Shown: one piece after another, positions 32,608 to 41,298 of the stretch
Numbering within the stretch: the first letter of the stretch is position 1
Layout of the letters: every line of letters starts with the position of its first letter
Source of the DNA: an uncultured Lachnospiraceae bacterium
Lineage (GTDB): Bacteria; Bacillota; Clostridia; Lachnospirales; Lachnospiraceae
DNA length: 47,147 bases
NCBI GenBank assembly: GCA_910587935.1
Contig: CAJUNP010000020.1
Span: forward strand, 1-47,147
Direction: 5' to 3'
Translations under genes and position numbers: made by a program
The notes under the pieces: model-generated
What the model was told of the DNA's origin: nothing
The model's input: the letters and a program-made list of their open reading frames with translations, nothing else
The model's database searches: none

Positions 32608-33171
32608 ATGAAAAAAGCAGGCCTGACAGTGTTAATACTATCCGTTATTTTATTAAGCGGGTGTGTAAAAACGCAGAAGAACCAGAACCATGACGGAAAC
32701 GGCAGGGAAGTTTCCGGACAGGAAGAAGCGCCTTTGACGGTTGTTTTTGAAGGGCATGATATGGAAGGCAATGTGGTTTCATCGGATGTCTTTTCGGACT
32801 CGAAGCTGACCATGGTCAATGTCTGGGCAACCTATTGTAATCCATGTCTGCGTGAGATGCCGGAGCTTGGGGAACTGGCCGGTGAATATGACCGGGAGGA
32901 CTTTCAGATTATCGGAATAATCAGCGATGTGCAGGAAGGAGCAAGTCAGAAATCGGTTGACTTAGCAGCGGAATTAATTGAAACGACGGGGGCGGACTAT
33001 ACGCATCTGTTTTTGAACGAATCCCTGTACTTTGGACTTCTTGAGGATGTTACAGCCGTTCCTACAACCTTTTTTATTGATGAAAACGGAGAAATATTGG
33101 ATATCGTGGTGGGAGCGATGAAGAAGACCGAATGGGAGGAAAAGATCGATGCGCTTTTGGAAGAGCAATAA
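32608..33171 (+). CDS. TlpA-like thioredoxin-fold lipoprotein
   Basis: 187 residues. A lipoprotein signal peptide ends at LLSGC (Cys at about 19). The TlpA/ResA-like thioredoxin domain (about 42-187) has the active site WATYCNPCLREMPEL and cis-Pro in TAVPTTFFID. It is anchored on the outer face of the membrane and reduces or exchanges disulfides. The next two genes follow so closely that the three probably form one electron-transfer unit: quinone- or ferredoxin-linked membrane protein, small CXXC peptide, outer thioredoxin. Confidence 0.92.
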   Translation: MKKAGLTVLILSVILLSGCVKTQKNQNHDGNGREVSGQEEAPLTVVFEGHDMEGNVVSSDVFSDSKLTMVNVWATYCNPCLREMPELGELAGEYDREDFQIIGIISDVQEGASQKSVDLAAELIETTGADYTHLFLNESLYFGLLEDVTAVPTTFFIDENGEILDIVVGAMKKTEWEEKIDALLEEQ

Positions 33172-33292
33172 GTGGATTTGGGGGATGCTTGCAGGCATTT
33201 TATTTCTTGCCGCCGGGGCTGGTGGAGATCATTTTACCTTAATTTGGAAAAAAGCGGTGATGATCTGTATGGAGTGTATCGGTATCGGATAA
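33149..33292 (+). CDS. CD1871A-like 47-residue CXXC membrane peptide
   Basis: Missed by length cut-offs. It starts inside the end of the TlpA gene (AGGA 8 bp upstream of ATG 33149). It has a basic N-terminus, one hydrophobic helix (about 9-25) and ends VMICMECIGIG. That CxxC tail is the mark of the CD1871A family of tiny Clostridia proteins. The family is often found between a TlpA-type thioredoxin and a NapH-like ferredoxin, exactly as here. It may pass reducing equivalents between them; that is inference. Confidence 0.82.
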   Translation: MRFWKSNKWIWGMLAGILFLAAGAGGDHFTLIWKKAVMICMECIGIG

Positions 33293-33337
33293 ATACGCAA
33301 AAAAGTTATAATTAAGGAAAGATATGGGGACGTGACG

Positions 33338-34168
33338 ATGAAAAAACTGCGGCTGGCCGTACAGCTTATTTTTACCATTCTTACCAACGGATATATGTAT
33401 GGTTTTTTGCAGGGAAAAATATACCGGGGCAATTTGAAATACGCCTGTGTGCCGGGACTTAACTGTTACTCCTGTCCGGGAGCCATTGCATCCTGTCCGA
33501 TCGGTGCGTTACAGGCGCTTTTAAACAGGGACGGATATCATATTCCCTTTGGAGCGCTCGGCTTTCTGTTCCTGTTTGGGAGTTTGCTGGGACGCCTGGT
33601 CTGCGGCTGGCTTTGTCCTTTTGGACTGGTGCAGGATCTTTTGCATAAGATACCTGTTTTCCGCAAAAGAAAGAGACTGCCGTTCCACCATGTCCTCAAA
33701 TATGGAAAATATGTTGTTTTGGCCGGGTTAGTTTGTATCGGGTCTTTATTTTTGTTTGGAGGTTTTGTAAAGGTTCCGGCATTTTGCAAGTTTTTGTGTC
33801 CTTCCGGCACCTTGTTTGGAGCGCTCCCGCTTTTGACGGCAAATGAATCTCTCCGCAGTCAGGCAGGGAGCCTGTTTTTCTGGAAGATCGGAATACTGCT
33901 GTTTATCCTTATACTGTCCGTAAAAGTTTACCGCCCGTTTTGCCAGTATCTGTGTCCCCTGGGAGCCATTTACGGTTGGTTTAACCGTTTCAGTCTTGTA
34001 CAGATTGAATGGGCCGGGGAACGGTGCGTTTCCTGCAAAGCCTGTGAAAAGGCATGTCCGGTATCGCTTTCCGTCCGGGAAATATCGCGGTCTCCGGAAT
34101 GTATCCGTTGCGGCAGGTGTGTGCAGGCGTGCCCTGAAAAGTGCCTGCATTTTTCGAAAAAACGATAA
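33338..34168 (+). CDS. NapH-like membrane protein with 4Fe-4S domains
   Basis: 276 residues. About five membrane helices alternate with cysteine motifs. These are YSCPGAIASCPIGALQ near the N-terminus, two copies of a CxxxCP-type motif (CGWLCPFGL, CKFLCPSGT) plus CQYLCPLGAIYG, and a C-terminal 2x[4Fe-4S] ferredoxin segment (CVSCKACEKACPVSL, CIRCGRCVQACPEKC). The NapH/CcoG/YccM-like architecture suggests electron transfer across the membrane. ATG 33338 has GGGGA 7 bp upstream; GTG 33332 is too close to it. Its partner genes are the TlpA lipoprotein and the CXXC peptide. Confidence 0.88.
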   Translation: MKKLRLAVQLIFTILTNGYMYGFLQGKIYRGNLKYACVPGLNCYSCPGAIASCPIGALQALLNRDGYHIPFGALGFLFLFGSLLGRLVCGWLCPFGLVQDLLHKIPVFRKRKRLPFHHVLKYGKYVVLAGLVCIGSLFLFGGFVKVPAFCKFLCPSGTLFGALPLLTANESLRSQAGSLFFWKIGILLFILILSVKVYRPFCQYLCPLGAIYGWFNRFSLVQIEWAGERCVSCKACEKACPVSLSVREISRSPECIRCGRCVQACPEKCLHFSKKR

Positions 34169-34285
34169 AGGTGCAACAAAAGTAGGCGTAAAGTTTATGA
34201 CGTTTTGATATTGACACACAGACTTAAAAGTAATAAGGTTAACTATAGATTTGATGAAAAATGGAAAAGAAAAGGAGAACCAAAG

Positions 34286-35602
34286 ATGTTAAAAAAAGTA
34301 TCAAAAATGAAATTGAAAAAAAGATTGGATTTCGGCTTTTTTATTGTAATATCCCTGATGGTTGTTTCTGGAATTTTCAGTATAGCAGGACTGGCCTCCA
34401 TGTATACCATGCTGCAGCAGGTGGCTGACGGCACGCGCGGCAAGGACGGTATTTTAGGCGCTCAGATCAGTGCTGTTGCAAGCATTGCGTTAATTCTGAT
34501 TTTCATTTTAGCGGCGGTGATTCTGGCAGTCAGGGTAGGTAAGGCGATTGTCACGTCGATTGTGAATCCTCTTACAGAGGTAGAAAAGGTTGCCAATGAA
34601 CTTGCCGAAGGTAATCTTCACAGTAATCTGGAGTACCATTCCGACGATGAAATAGGTAATCTGGCTCATAACTTACGGAAGTCTATCCGGATATTAGGTT
34701 CCTATGTAGACGGTATCGGCAAGGTTATGGATGAATTTTCAAAAGGTAATTTTGCCGTTCAGGCAGAAGGCCAGTGGAGAGGCGATTTTGTGGGAATCAG
34801 AGATTCCTTTGCGGATTTCCAGAAGAGTATGGCGGAAACCATTACAGGAATTCAGGATGTCGCCGAACAGTTAAAGCGCGGTTCCGACCAGGTTGCGGCA
34901 AGTTCCCTTGATCTGGCGCAGGGCGCAACGGAACAGGCAGGCGTGACGCAGGAGCTGTCCGCAACGATTGAAAGCATGTCCGAAAAGGTACAGGGAAATG
35001 CACAGGACGCTACGGTAATCAGCAAAGAAGTGGAAAGCGTAGGCTCCGAAATTATAAACAGTAACGGTAAGATGCAGGAGATGGTGGAATCCATGAGTGA
35101 AATCAACCGCTCCTCCGTGGAAATCAGCAATATTATTGCAACGATTAACGATATTGCGTCTCAGACCAATTTACTGGCGCTTAATGCGTCTATTGAGGCG
35201 GCAAGAGCCGGTGAAGCAGGAAAAGGATTTGCGGTTGTTGCGGATCAGGTATCTTTGCTTGCGGCACAGAGCGCTAAGGCGGCACAGGAATCTACGGCGC
35301 TGATTGAATCCTCCGTCAGGGCGGTTGAAAAAGGAATGGTAATCGCGGATGAAACCGCAAAACAGCTGGAGCATGCGATGGAAGGTTCCAGAACGATTAC
35401 GGATAAAGTCAACGGCGTAGCGCTGGCGCTGGATGAACAGGCGGACGCTATGGAGCAGATCAATCAGGGCGTAGCACAGATTAACGACGTGGTGCAGACC
35501 AATTCGGCGACCTCCGAGGAATGTGCGGCGGCCAGCCAGGAGATGAATAATCAGGCGGAGACGCTGGAAGGGCTGATTAATAAATTTAAGATTGCAGAAT
35601 AA
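34286..35602 (+). CDS. Methyl-accepting chemotaxis protein without an extracellular sensor domain
   Basis: 438 residues. Two membrane helices (about 16-38 and 59-82) are joined by only about 20 residues, so there is no periplasmic-type ligand domain. Two HAMP-like segments follow (to about 200), then the signalling domain with the canonical tip TNLLALNASIEAARAGEAGK and GFAVVADQVSLLA. AAGGAGAAC precedes ATG 34286 at the right distance; the open frame extends upstream without a start signal. It may sense membrane state, cytoplasmic redox or energy, or act by clustering with other receptors. Confidence 0.9.
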   Translation: MLKKVSKMKLKKRLDFGFFIVISLMVVSGIFSIAGLASMYTMLQQVADGTRGKDGILGAQISAVASIALILIFILAAVILAVRVGKAIVTSIVNPLTEVEKVANELAEGNLHSNLEYHSDDEIGNLAHNLRKSIRILGSYVDGIGKVMDEFSKGNFAVQAEGQWRGDFVGIRDSFADFQKSMAETITGIQDVAEQLKRGSDQVAASSLDLAQGATEQAGVTQELSATIESMSEKVQGNAQDATVISKEVESVGSEIINSNGKMQEMVESMSEINRSSVEISNIIATINDIASQTNLLALNASIEAARAGEAGKGFAVVADQVSLLAAQSAKAAQESTALIESSVRAVEKGMVIADETAKQLEHAMEGSRTITDKVNGVALALDEQADAMEQINQGVAQINDVVQTNSATSEECAAASQEMNNQAETLEGLINKFKIAE

Positions 35603-35670
35603 GTTTTGTACATAGCAGGCAAAAAAGAAAGAGACAGGCCGTTATTTAACTGGTCTGGAGGTACGGCGGA

Positions 35671-36117
35671 ATGAGTAAGAAAAAAGGATCGGGACTGATC
35701 GGAGAGTTCAAAAAATTCATTATGCGGGGAAATGTGATGGATATGGCGGTGGGCGTGATCGTCGGCGGCGCTTTTACTGCGATTGTTACATCCCTGAATC
35801 AGGATATATTAACGCCGCTTTTAGGCATTTTCGGCGGAACGGATTTTTCCAATCTGACGGTTACCTTGGGAAGCCATGAAGGAGCGCCGGTTTTGGCTTA
35901 TGGGAATTTTATTACGGCAGTCATTAACTTTCTGATTACGGCTTTTGTAATTTTTATACTGATTAAGGTAATGAATGTAATCAGCGATAAGCTTTCCCAT
36001 AAACCGGAGGAGCCAGCAGCTCCCACGACAAAAGTATGTCCGTACTGCAGAAGTACGATTGCCATGGAAGCCGTGCGCTGTCCTCATTGTACTTCACAGT
36101 TGGACGAGTCGAAATAA
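35671..36117 (+). CDS. mscL: Large-conductance mechanosensitive channel with C-terminal zinc ribbon
   Basis: 148 residues. The MscL core (about 8-108) shows GEFKKFIMRGNVMDMAVGVI and VGGAFTAIVTSLNQDILTPL, then the second helix FITAVINFLITAFVIFILIK. The channel opens on osmotic downshock. In place of the usual short helical tail, the C-terminus carries a zinc-ribbon-like pair, CPYCRSTIAMEAVRCPHC (about 124-141). GGAGG lies upstream. This Zn-ribbon variant is known in Clostridia; the ribbon's job is unknown. Confidence 0.95.
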   Translation: MSKKKGSGLIGEFKKFIMRGNVMDMAVGVIVGGAFTAIVTSLNQDILTPLLGIFGGTDFSNLTVTLGSHEGAPVLAYGNFITAVINFLITAFVIFILIKVMNVISDKLSHKPEEPAAPTTKVCPYCRSTIAMEAVRCPHCTSQLDESK

Positions 36118-36134
36118 TAGTTAATAGTTTAATG

Positions 36135-36163
36135 TTGACAGAATAAATAAGAGATAATATAAT
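36135..36163 (+). promoter_or_regulatory. Promoter of the metal-efflux operon
   Basis: Perfect TTGACA (36135-36140), 17 bp, perfect TATAAT (36158-36163). The -10 box runs into the operator palindrome. Confidence 0.9.
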
Positions 36164-36194
36164 GATCATATGAACAATTATTCATATGATCATT
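36161..36194 (+). promoter_or_regulatory. ArsR/SmtB operator palindrome
   Basis: A perfect 14-bp inverted repeat (AATGATCATATGAA, 6-nt centre, then its complement). The inner ATATGAAC-AATT-ATTCATAT core resembles CadC/CzrA-type sites. It covers the end of -10 and the transcription start, so bound repressor would block polymerase. The following T-run might also make it a weak terminator. Confidence 0.88.
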
Positions 36195-36229
36195 ATTTTT
36201 TGTGAAGACCTACAAGAAAGGAGGCGGAC

Positions 36230-36601
36230 ATGAGACCTGGTGAAAATATAGAACCTGCTGAATCATGCGATTATATCCATGTTCATGACGAAATTGTGAA
36301 AGAAGTCAACGAGCATATGCCGGATGAAGACACACTTTATGATTTAGCGGATTTTTTCAAAATTTTTGCAGATTCTACACGAATTAAAATTTTATATGTG
36401 CTGATGTGTTCACAGATGTGCGTATGTGATCTGGCACAGATTCTGAAAATGACCCAGTCGGCCGTTTCACATCAGCTTCGGACATTAAAGCAGATGGATC
36501 TGGTCCGCAGCAGGAGGGACGGGAAAATCGTATTTTATTCTCTTGCAGACGGACATATTAAGACGATATTAAGTCAGGGACTGGAGCATTTGGAAGAATA
36601 A
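36230..36601 (+). CDS. ArsR/SmtB-family metal-sensing repressor (CadC/CzrA-like)
   Basis: 123 residues. A His/Asp/Glu-rich N-terminal extension (YIHVHDEIVKEVNEHMPDE) precedes the winged helix: FFKIFADSTRIKILYVL, then the alpha-3 motif MCVCDLAQIL with two cysteines and the recognition helix TQSAVSHQLRTLKQ. The C-terminal helix has His residues (DGHIKTILSQGLEHLEE). It probably releases the operator when Zn, Cd or Pb binds, turning on the HMA protein and ATPase. GGAGG lies 6 bp upstream. A decayed relative lies at 939-1172. Confidence 0.92.
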   Translation: MRPGENIEPAESCDYIHVHDEIVKEVNEHMPDEDTLYDLADFFKIFADSTRIKILYVLMCSQMCVCDLAQILKMTQSAVSHQLRTLKQMDLVRSRRDGKIVFYSLADGHIKTILSQGLEHLEE

Positions 36602-36655
36602 AAAAGCGGTTAGAAAATAAGACATGTATAATATGAAGAAAGGAAGAAGAAAATA

Positions 36656-36877
36656 ATGAAAAAAATATTTATTTTAGAAGATCTGGACTGCGCTCACTGC
36701 GCACAGAAAATTGAGGATGCGGTATCGAAGCTGGAAGGTGTGGAGAAGTGTACGGTAACCTTTCTGACCCAAAAGCTGGTTTTGGAAGCGGCGGACGATA
36801 AGATGGACGGTTTGGCAAAGGAAGTGAAGAAAATCGTTAAAAAGATAGAGCCCGACGTAACGGTAGTACAAAAGTAG
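36656..36877 (+). CDS. Heavy-metal-associated (HMA) domain protein
   Basis: 73 residues forming one ferredoxin-like HMA domain: LEDLDCAHCAQKIEDAV binds metal through its CxxC, followed by LEGVEKCTVTFLTQKL. The acidic residues around CAHC fit Zn/Cd-type domains better than copper ones. The downstream ATPase has no N-terminal HMA domain, so this is in effect that domain encoded separately. It starts 54 bp after the repressor and ends 10 bp before the ATPase. Confidence 0.92.
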   Translation: MKKIFILEDLDCAHCAQKIEDAVSKLEGVEKCTVTFLTQKLVLEAADDKMDGLAKEVKKIVKKIEPDVTVVQK

Positions 36878-36887
36878 AGGTATTGCT

Positions 36888-38759
36888 ATGTCAAAAAAAT
36901 TAAAGAAAAGTCTGGCGCGGATACTGGCCGGCGTTTTTTTATACGCTGCTGCAATTTTGTGTGAAAAGCTGTTTCCGGGTATTTCCGAAAATTTAATTCT
37001 GATCCTGTTTTTGTCCGCTTATTTTGTGATTGGCGGGAACGTGGTAAAAACGGCGGTTTCCAATATCGGCCACGGACAGGTTTTTGATGAAAATTTTCTG
37101 ATGACGATCGCCACGGTGGGCGCTTTTTTGGTAAGCGAGTATGACGAAGCCGTAGCGGTTATGCTTTTTTACCAGATCGGAGAATGGTTTCAGTCTTACG
37201 CGGTGAATCGTTCCAGAAAGTCCATTTCCGATTTGATGAATATACGTCCGGATGTCGCCACGGTTCTTCGGGACGGAAAAGAAGCGGAAGTGGAACCGGA
37301 TGAGGTTGCGGTGGGAGAGTGGATTCTGATCAGGCCGGGGGATCGGGTTCCTCTTGACGGAATTGTAAGAGATGGAGAGACCAGCCTGGATACCATGGCG
37401 CTGACCGGTGAAAGTATTCCCCGGGATGTGGTCTGCGGAGATGAGATTATCAGCGGCTGTGTGAATTTGTCCGGTGTGGTAAAGGTGGAAGTGACCAGGG
37501 AGTATGGCGAGTCCACCGTATCTAAAATTTTGAATCTGGTAGAAAATGCGACGGATAAAAAAGCCGGGACGGAGAATTTCATTTCCAAATTTGCAAGGTA
37601 TTATACGCCGGTAGTGGTTTTCTCGGCGCTGGCGTTGGCGCTTATTCCTTCTCTGATTACGGGCAGTTGGAACGTCTGGATTTACAGGGCGCTTTCCTTT
37701 CTGGTTATATCCTGTCCCTGCGCTTTGGTAATCAGTATTCCTTTAAGCTTTTTCGGAGGACTTGGAGGAGCCGGTAAATGCGGCATTTTAATTAAAGGAA
37801 GCAATTACCTGGAAGCGCTGGCAGAGGCAAAAACCGTAGTTATGGATAAAACGGGAACGCTGACAAAAGGCGTGTTCCGGGTGGTTGAGATCGTTCCGGA
37901 TGAGAATCCCGAAAGGGAAGAAGCGAAAGCGGAGCTTTTGAAAGCGGCGGCTTATGCGGAAAGCTATTCCGTTCATCCGATTTCCCTGTCTATACAGAAA
38001 GCATACGGGCAGGAGATTAACAAAGAGCTGGTGGGGCAGGTGGAAGAGCTCGCCGGTTACGGCGTAAGCGCTGTCTGCGAAGGAAAAGAAATACTGGCGG
38101 GCAATTACCGCTTTATGGAAAAGCGCGCCGTTGCATGTAAAAAAGTAGAAAGACCGGGCACGGCGGTTTACGTGGCGCGGGAGGGAAGATATCTTGGATA
38201 TCTTGTAATTGCGGATGAGATCAAGGAAGACGCACCGAAGGCGGTAAAAGAATTATATAAGCATGGAATTGAAAAGATTGTAATGCTTACCGGCGACAGA
38301 AAAGAAGCCGCGGACTGGGTGGCAGATGAATTGGGAATTAAAGAGACGGCCTCCGAATTACTGCCGGGCGACAAAGTAGACCGGGTGGAAGCGCTTCTTA
38401 AGGAAACGGTGGGAAAAGGAAAGCTGATTTTTGTGGGCGACGGGATTAATGACGCGCCGGTGCTTGCCCGTGCGGATATAGGGGTTGCTATGGGCGGGTT
38501 AGGCTCTGATGCGGCGATCGAGGCGGCGGATATTGTGATCATGACGGATGAGCCATCCAAAATTGCTCTGGCCATGCGGATTTCAGGGAAAACTCTGCGG
38601 ATTGTACGGCAGAATATTGTTTTTGCCATCGGAATCAAAATTTTGGTATTGCTGCTGACGGCTTTTGGCGTTACCAGCATGTGGGCGGCAGTTTTTGCGG
38701 ATGTGGGCGTAGCCTTTCTTGCAATATTAAATGCTATGAGAGCGATGCGGATTAAATGA
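36888..38759 (+). CDS. Zn/Cd/Pb-exporting P1B-type ATPase
   Basis: 623 residues and complete. It has eight or so membrane helices, the actuator loop LTGESIPRDV, the CPC metal-site helix VISCPCALVISIP, the phosphorylation motif MDKTGTLTKG, the P1B motif SVHPISLSI, MLTGDRKEA and the hinge GDGINDAPVLARADIG. A late membrane Asp (FADVG) fits the Zn/Cd branch (ZntA/CadA). There is no HMA domain of its own; the preceding 73-residue protein supplies it. It is controlled by the upstream ArsR operator. Exact metal preference is inference. Confidence 0.95.
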   Translation: MSKKLKKSLARILAGVFLYAAAILCEKLFPGISENLILILFLSAYFVIGGNVVKTAVSNIGHGQVFDENFLMTIATVGAFLVSEYDEAVAVMLFYQIGEWFQSYAVNRSRKSISDLMNIRPDVATVLRDGKEAEVEPDEVAVGEWILIRPGDRVPLDGIVRDGETSLDTMALTGESIPRDVVCGDEIISGCVNLSGVVKVEVTREYGESTVSKILNLVENATDKKAGTENFISKFARYYTPVVVFSALALALIPSLITGSWNVWIYRALSFLVISCPCALVISIPLSFFGGLGGAGKCGILIKGSNYLEALAEAKTVVMDKTGTLTKGVFRVVEIVPDENPEREEAKAELLKAAAYAESYSVHPISLSIQKAYGQEINKELVGQVEELAGYGVSAVCEGKEILAGNYRFMEKRAVACKKVERPGTAVYVAREGRYLGYLVIADEIKEDAPKAVKELYKHGIEKIVMLTGDRKEAADWVADELGIKETASELLPGDKVDRVEALLKETVGKGKLIFVGDGINDAPVLARADIGVAMGGLGSDAAIEAADIVIMTDEPSKIALAMRISGKTLRIVRQNIVFAIGIKILVLLLTAFGVTSMWAAVFADVGVAFLAILNAMRAMRIK

Positions 38760-38775
38760 GCAGGGAGGTAAAAAC

Positions 38776-41292
38776 ATGGAACAGTATACGGTAACCGGAA
38801 TGAGCTGTGCGGCGTGCAGCGCCCGTGTGGAAAAAGCGGTAGGAAAAGTAGAGGGAGTTACCTCCTGCACCGTGAGCCTTTTAACCAATTCCATGGGCGT
38901 GGAAGGAACCGCCTCAGAAGAAGCGGTAATTGCGGCGGTCGTAAGCGCCGGATACGGCGCGTCGAAAAAACGCGGAGCGGAAACGGAAAACGGTAATCGA
39001 GAAAAAGAAGAAGCTTTTCTGGAAGATAAAGAGACGCCGGTTTTGAAAAGAAGATTGTCGGCATCCCTTGTTTTTTTGCTTGTCCTGATGTATTTTTCCA
39101 TGGGGCATATGATGTGGGACTGGCCGGTCCCTTCCTTTTTTGAACAAAATCTCATTGCCCAGGGATTGTTGCAGCTGCTTCTGACCGTTGCGGTAATGGT
39201 AATAAACCAGAAGTTTTTTATCAATGGATTTAAGAGTCTGTGGCGCCGGTCTCCGAATATGGATACCCTTGTGGCTCTTGGAGCGACGGCGGCGTTTGGG
39301 TACAGTACGTATGCTTTATTTGCCATGACGGATGCGCAGGTAAAAGACGATATGGCGGGCGTCATGAACTATATGCATGAATTTTATTTTGAATCGGCGG
39401 CTATGATTCTGGCGCTGATTACAGTGGGCAAAATGCTGGAGGCTCGTTCTAAGGGAAGAACTACGGACGCCCTAAAAGGACTGATGCGGCTGGCACCCAA
39501 AACAGCCACGGTTCTGCGCGGCGGTAAAGAAGAAACGGTGCCGGTCGGTCAGGTAAAACAGGGCGATATATTTGTAGTTCGTCCCGGTGAAAATATTCCG
39601 GTGGACGGCATCGTACGGAAAGGAAGCAGCGCCGTTAACGAGTCGGCTTTGACCGGAGAAAGTATTCCGGCGGATAAGGAGGAAGGAGATTGTGTCTCAG
39701 CCGCAACCCTGAATCAGTCCGGGTTTCTTACCTGTGAAGCGACACGGGTGGGAGAAGATACGACGCTTTCCCAGATTATACGGATGGTCAGCGATGCGGC
39801 GGCGACAAAGGCGCCCATTGCAAAGGTGGCGGATCAGGTGTCCGGCGTATTTGTGCCGGCTGTTATCGGAATTGCCGCCGTTACCGTTTTAATCTGGCTT
39901 CTGGCGGGAGAAGGCATTGGTTTCGCTCTGGCAAGAGGAATCTCCGTTCTTGTTATCAGCTGTCCCTGTGCTCTGGGTCTGGCCACGCCTGTGGCCATTA
40001 TGGTGGGTAACGGGATGGGCGCCAAAAACGGTATTTTATTTAAAACGGCGGTGTCTCTGGAGAAAGCCGGAAAAGTAGAGATTGTAGCGCTGGATAAGAC
40101 GGGTACGATTACGCTTGGAGAACCGGAGGTGACGGATCTGGTTCCGGCGGACGGTATAACCGGAGAGGAATTGCTCAGACTGGCATACGCCCTGGAGAGA
40201 AAGAGCGAGCATCCCCTTGCAGGCGCCGTCTGCAAAAAGGCGGAGGAAGAAAAACTGACGGAAGAAGAGGTCGGTGATTTTAAAATTTTTCCCGGAAACG
40301 GTTTGCGCGCGGTATGGAAAGGACAACGCCTGTTGGGAGGAAACGACCGTTTCATAGAAACGGAAACGGAAATTCCGGAATCCATGAAAAGTACGGCAGG
40401 CAGATTGGCGGAAGAAGGGAAGACCCCCCTGTTTTTTTGCAGAGACGGAAAACTGGCGGGGATTATTGCGGTTGCGGATGTGATGAAAGAGGAAAGCCCC
40501 AAAGCCATTCGTGAACTGCAGAATATGGGTATCCGTGTGGTAATGCTGACGGGCGATAACGAGAGAACGGCCAAAGCGATCGGAAAGCTGGCCGGCGTGG
40601 ACGAAGTGATTGCAGGCGTACTGCCGGACGGAAAGGAAAGCGTAATCCGCACTCTGCAGCAGAAGGGGAAAACGGCTATGGCAGGAGACGGGATCAACGA
40701 CGCTCCCGCGCTGACAAGAGCCGATATCGGAATTGCCATCGGAGCCGGGACAGATGTGGCGATTGACGCGGCCGACGTGGTCCTGATGAACAGCAAGCTT
40801 ACAGATGTGCCGGCGGCAATCCGGCTTAGCCGCGCCACCCTTAAGAATATTCATCAGAATCTCTTTTGGGCGTTTTTCTATAATACCGTGGGAATACCGC
40901 TGGCGGCCGGATTGTTTATTCCGTTTCTGGGCTGGCAGCTAAGTCCCATGTTCGGGGCCGCCGCAATGAGCTTATCCAGTTTCTGCGTGGTTACCAACGC
41001 GTTAAGGCTGAACTGGTTTCAGGTGCATGACGCCGGGAAAGATAAAAAGAGACATAAAAAAGAAAAAAAGGAGCGTAATACTATGAAAAAGACTTTAGAA
41101 ATCAAAGGAATGATGTGCGGACACTGCGAGGCAAGCGTAAAAAAAGCGTTGGAGGCGCTTCCTGCGGTAGAGCAGGCGGAAGTCAGCCATGAGAAAGGAA
41201 CGGCCGTGGTAACTTTAAAGGGTGAAATTCCGGACGAAGAACTGAAAAAAGCGGTAGAAGAAAAAGATTATGAGGTGGTATCTGTCAGCTGA
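38776..41292 (+). CDS. copA: Copper-exporting P1B ATPase with a fused C-terminal CopZ domain
   Basis: 838 residues. It has an N-terminal HMA domain (MSCAACSARVEKAVGKVEGV), eight membrane helices and the actuator TGESIPADKEEG. The Cu-type CPC helix is VISCPCALGLATPVAIMV, followed by LDKTGTITLGEP, the P1B motif KSEHPLAGAV and GDGINDAPALTRADIG. The C-terminal NxxR-type helices read FCVVTNALRLNWF. A Lys-rich linker (about 755-769) then leads to a complete second HMA domain (GMMCGHCEASVKKALEAL). The linker DNA contains AAGGAG and an ATG in frame, so the tail looks like a former separate copZ whose upstream stop was lost. It is 16 bp after the Zn-type ATPase and probably co-transcribed. Confidence 0.95.
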   Translation: MEQYTVTGMSCAACSARVEKAVGKVEGVTSCTVSLLTNSMGVEGTASEEAVIAAVVSAGYGASKKRGAETENGNREKEEAFLEDKETPVLKRRLSASLVFLLVLMYFSMGHMMWDWPVPSFFEQNLIAQGLLQLLLTVAVMVINQKFFINGFKSLWRRSPNMDTLVALGATAAFGYSTYALFAMTDAQVKDDMAGVMNYMHEFYFESAAMILALITVGKMLEARSKGRTTDALKGLMRLAPKTATVLRGGKEETVPVGQVKQGDIFVVRPGENIPVDGIVRKGSSAVNESALTGESIPADKEEGDCVSAATLNQSGFLTCEATRVGEDTTLSQIIRMVSDAAATKAPIAKVADQVSGVFVPAVIGIAAVTVLIWLLAGEGIGFALARGISVLVISCPCALGLATPVAIMVGNGMGAKNGILFKTAVSLEKAGKVEIVALDKTGTITLGEPEVTDLVPADGITGEELLRLAYALERKSEHPLAGAVCKKAEEEKLTEEEVGDFKIFPGNGLRAVWKGQRLLGGNDRFIETETEIPESMKSTAGRLAEEGKTPLFFCRDGKLAGIIAVADVMKEESPKAIRELQNMGIRVVMLTGDNERTAKAIGKLAGVDEVIAGVLPDGKESVIRTLQQKGKTAMAGDGINDAPALTRADIGIAIGAGTDVAIDAADVVLMNSKLTDVPAAIRLSRATLKNIHQNLFWAFFYNTVGIPLAAGLFIPFLGWQLSPMFGAAAMSLSSFCVVTNALRLNWFQVHDAGKDKKRHKKEKKERNTMKKTLEIKGMMCGHCEASVKKALEALPAVEQAEVSHEKGTAVVTLKGEIPDEELKKAVEEKDYEVVSVS
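41083..41292 (+). CDS. copZ: CopZ-like copper chaperone from an internal start in copA
   Basis: A 69-residue HMA protein in the same frame as copA. Its ATG (41083) is preceded by AAAAAAAGGAG with a 9-bp gap, a typical Clostridia ribosome binding site that has no reason to be in a coding linker. The product (MKKTLEIKGMMCGHCEASVK...) has the length and start of free CopZ. Both a fused and a free domain may be made, comparable in outcome to E. coli copA, where frameshifting yields CopA(Z). Confidence 0.6.
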   Translation: MKKTLEIKGMMCGHCEASVKKALEALPAVEQAEVSHEKGTAVVTLKGEIPDEELKKAVEEKDYEVVSVS

Positions 41293-41298
41293 TGCGGA

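Noticed and set aside
39834..40854. Two long antisense ORFs across copA
   Set aside because: They mirror the high-GC3 coding strand (Ser/Ala/Pro-rich or His-rich translations) and have no family resemblance or start signals.
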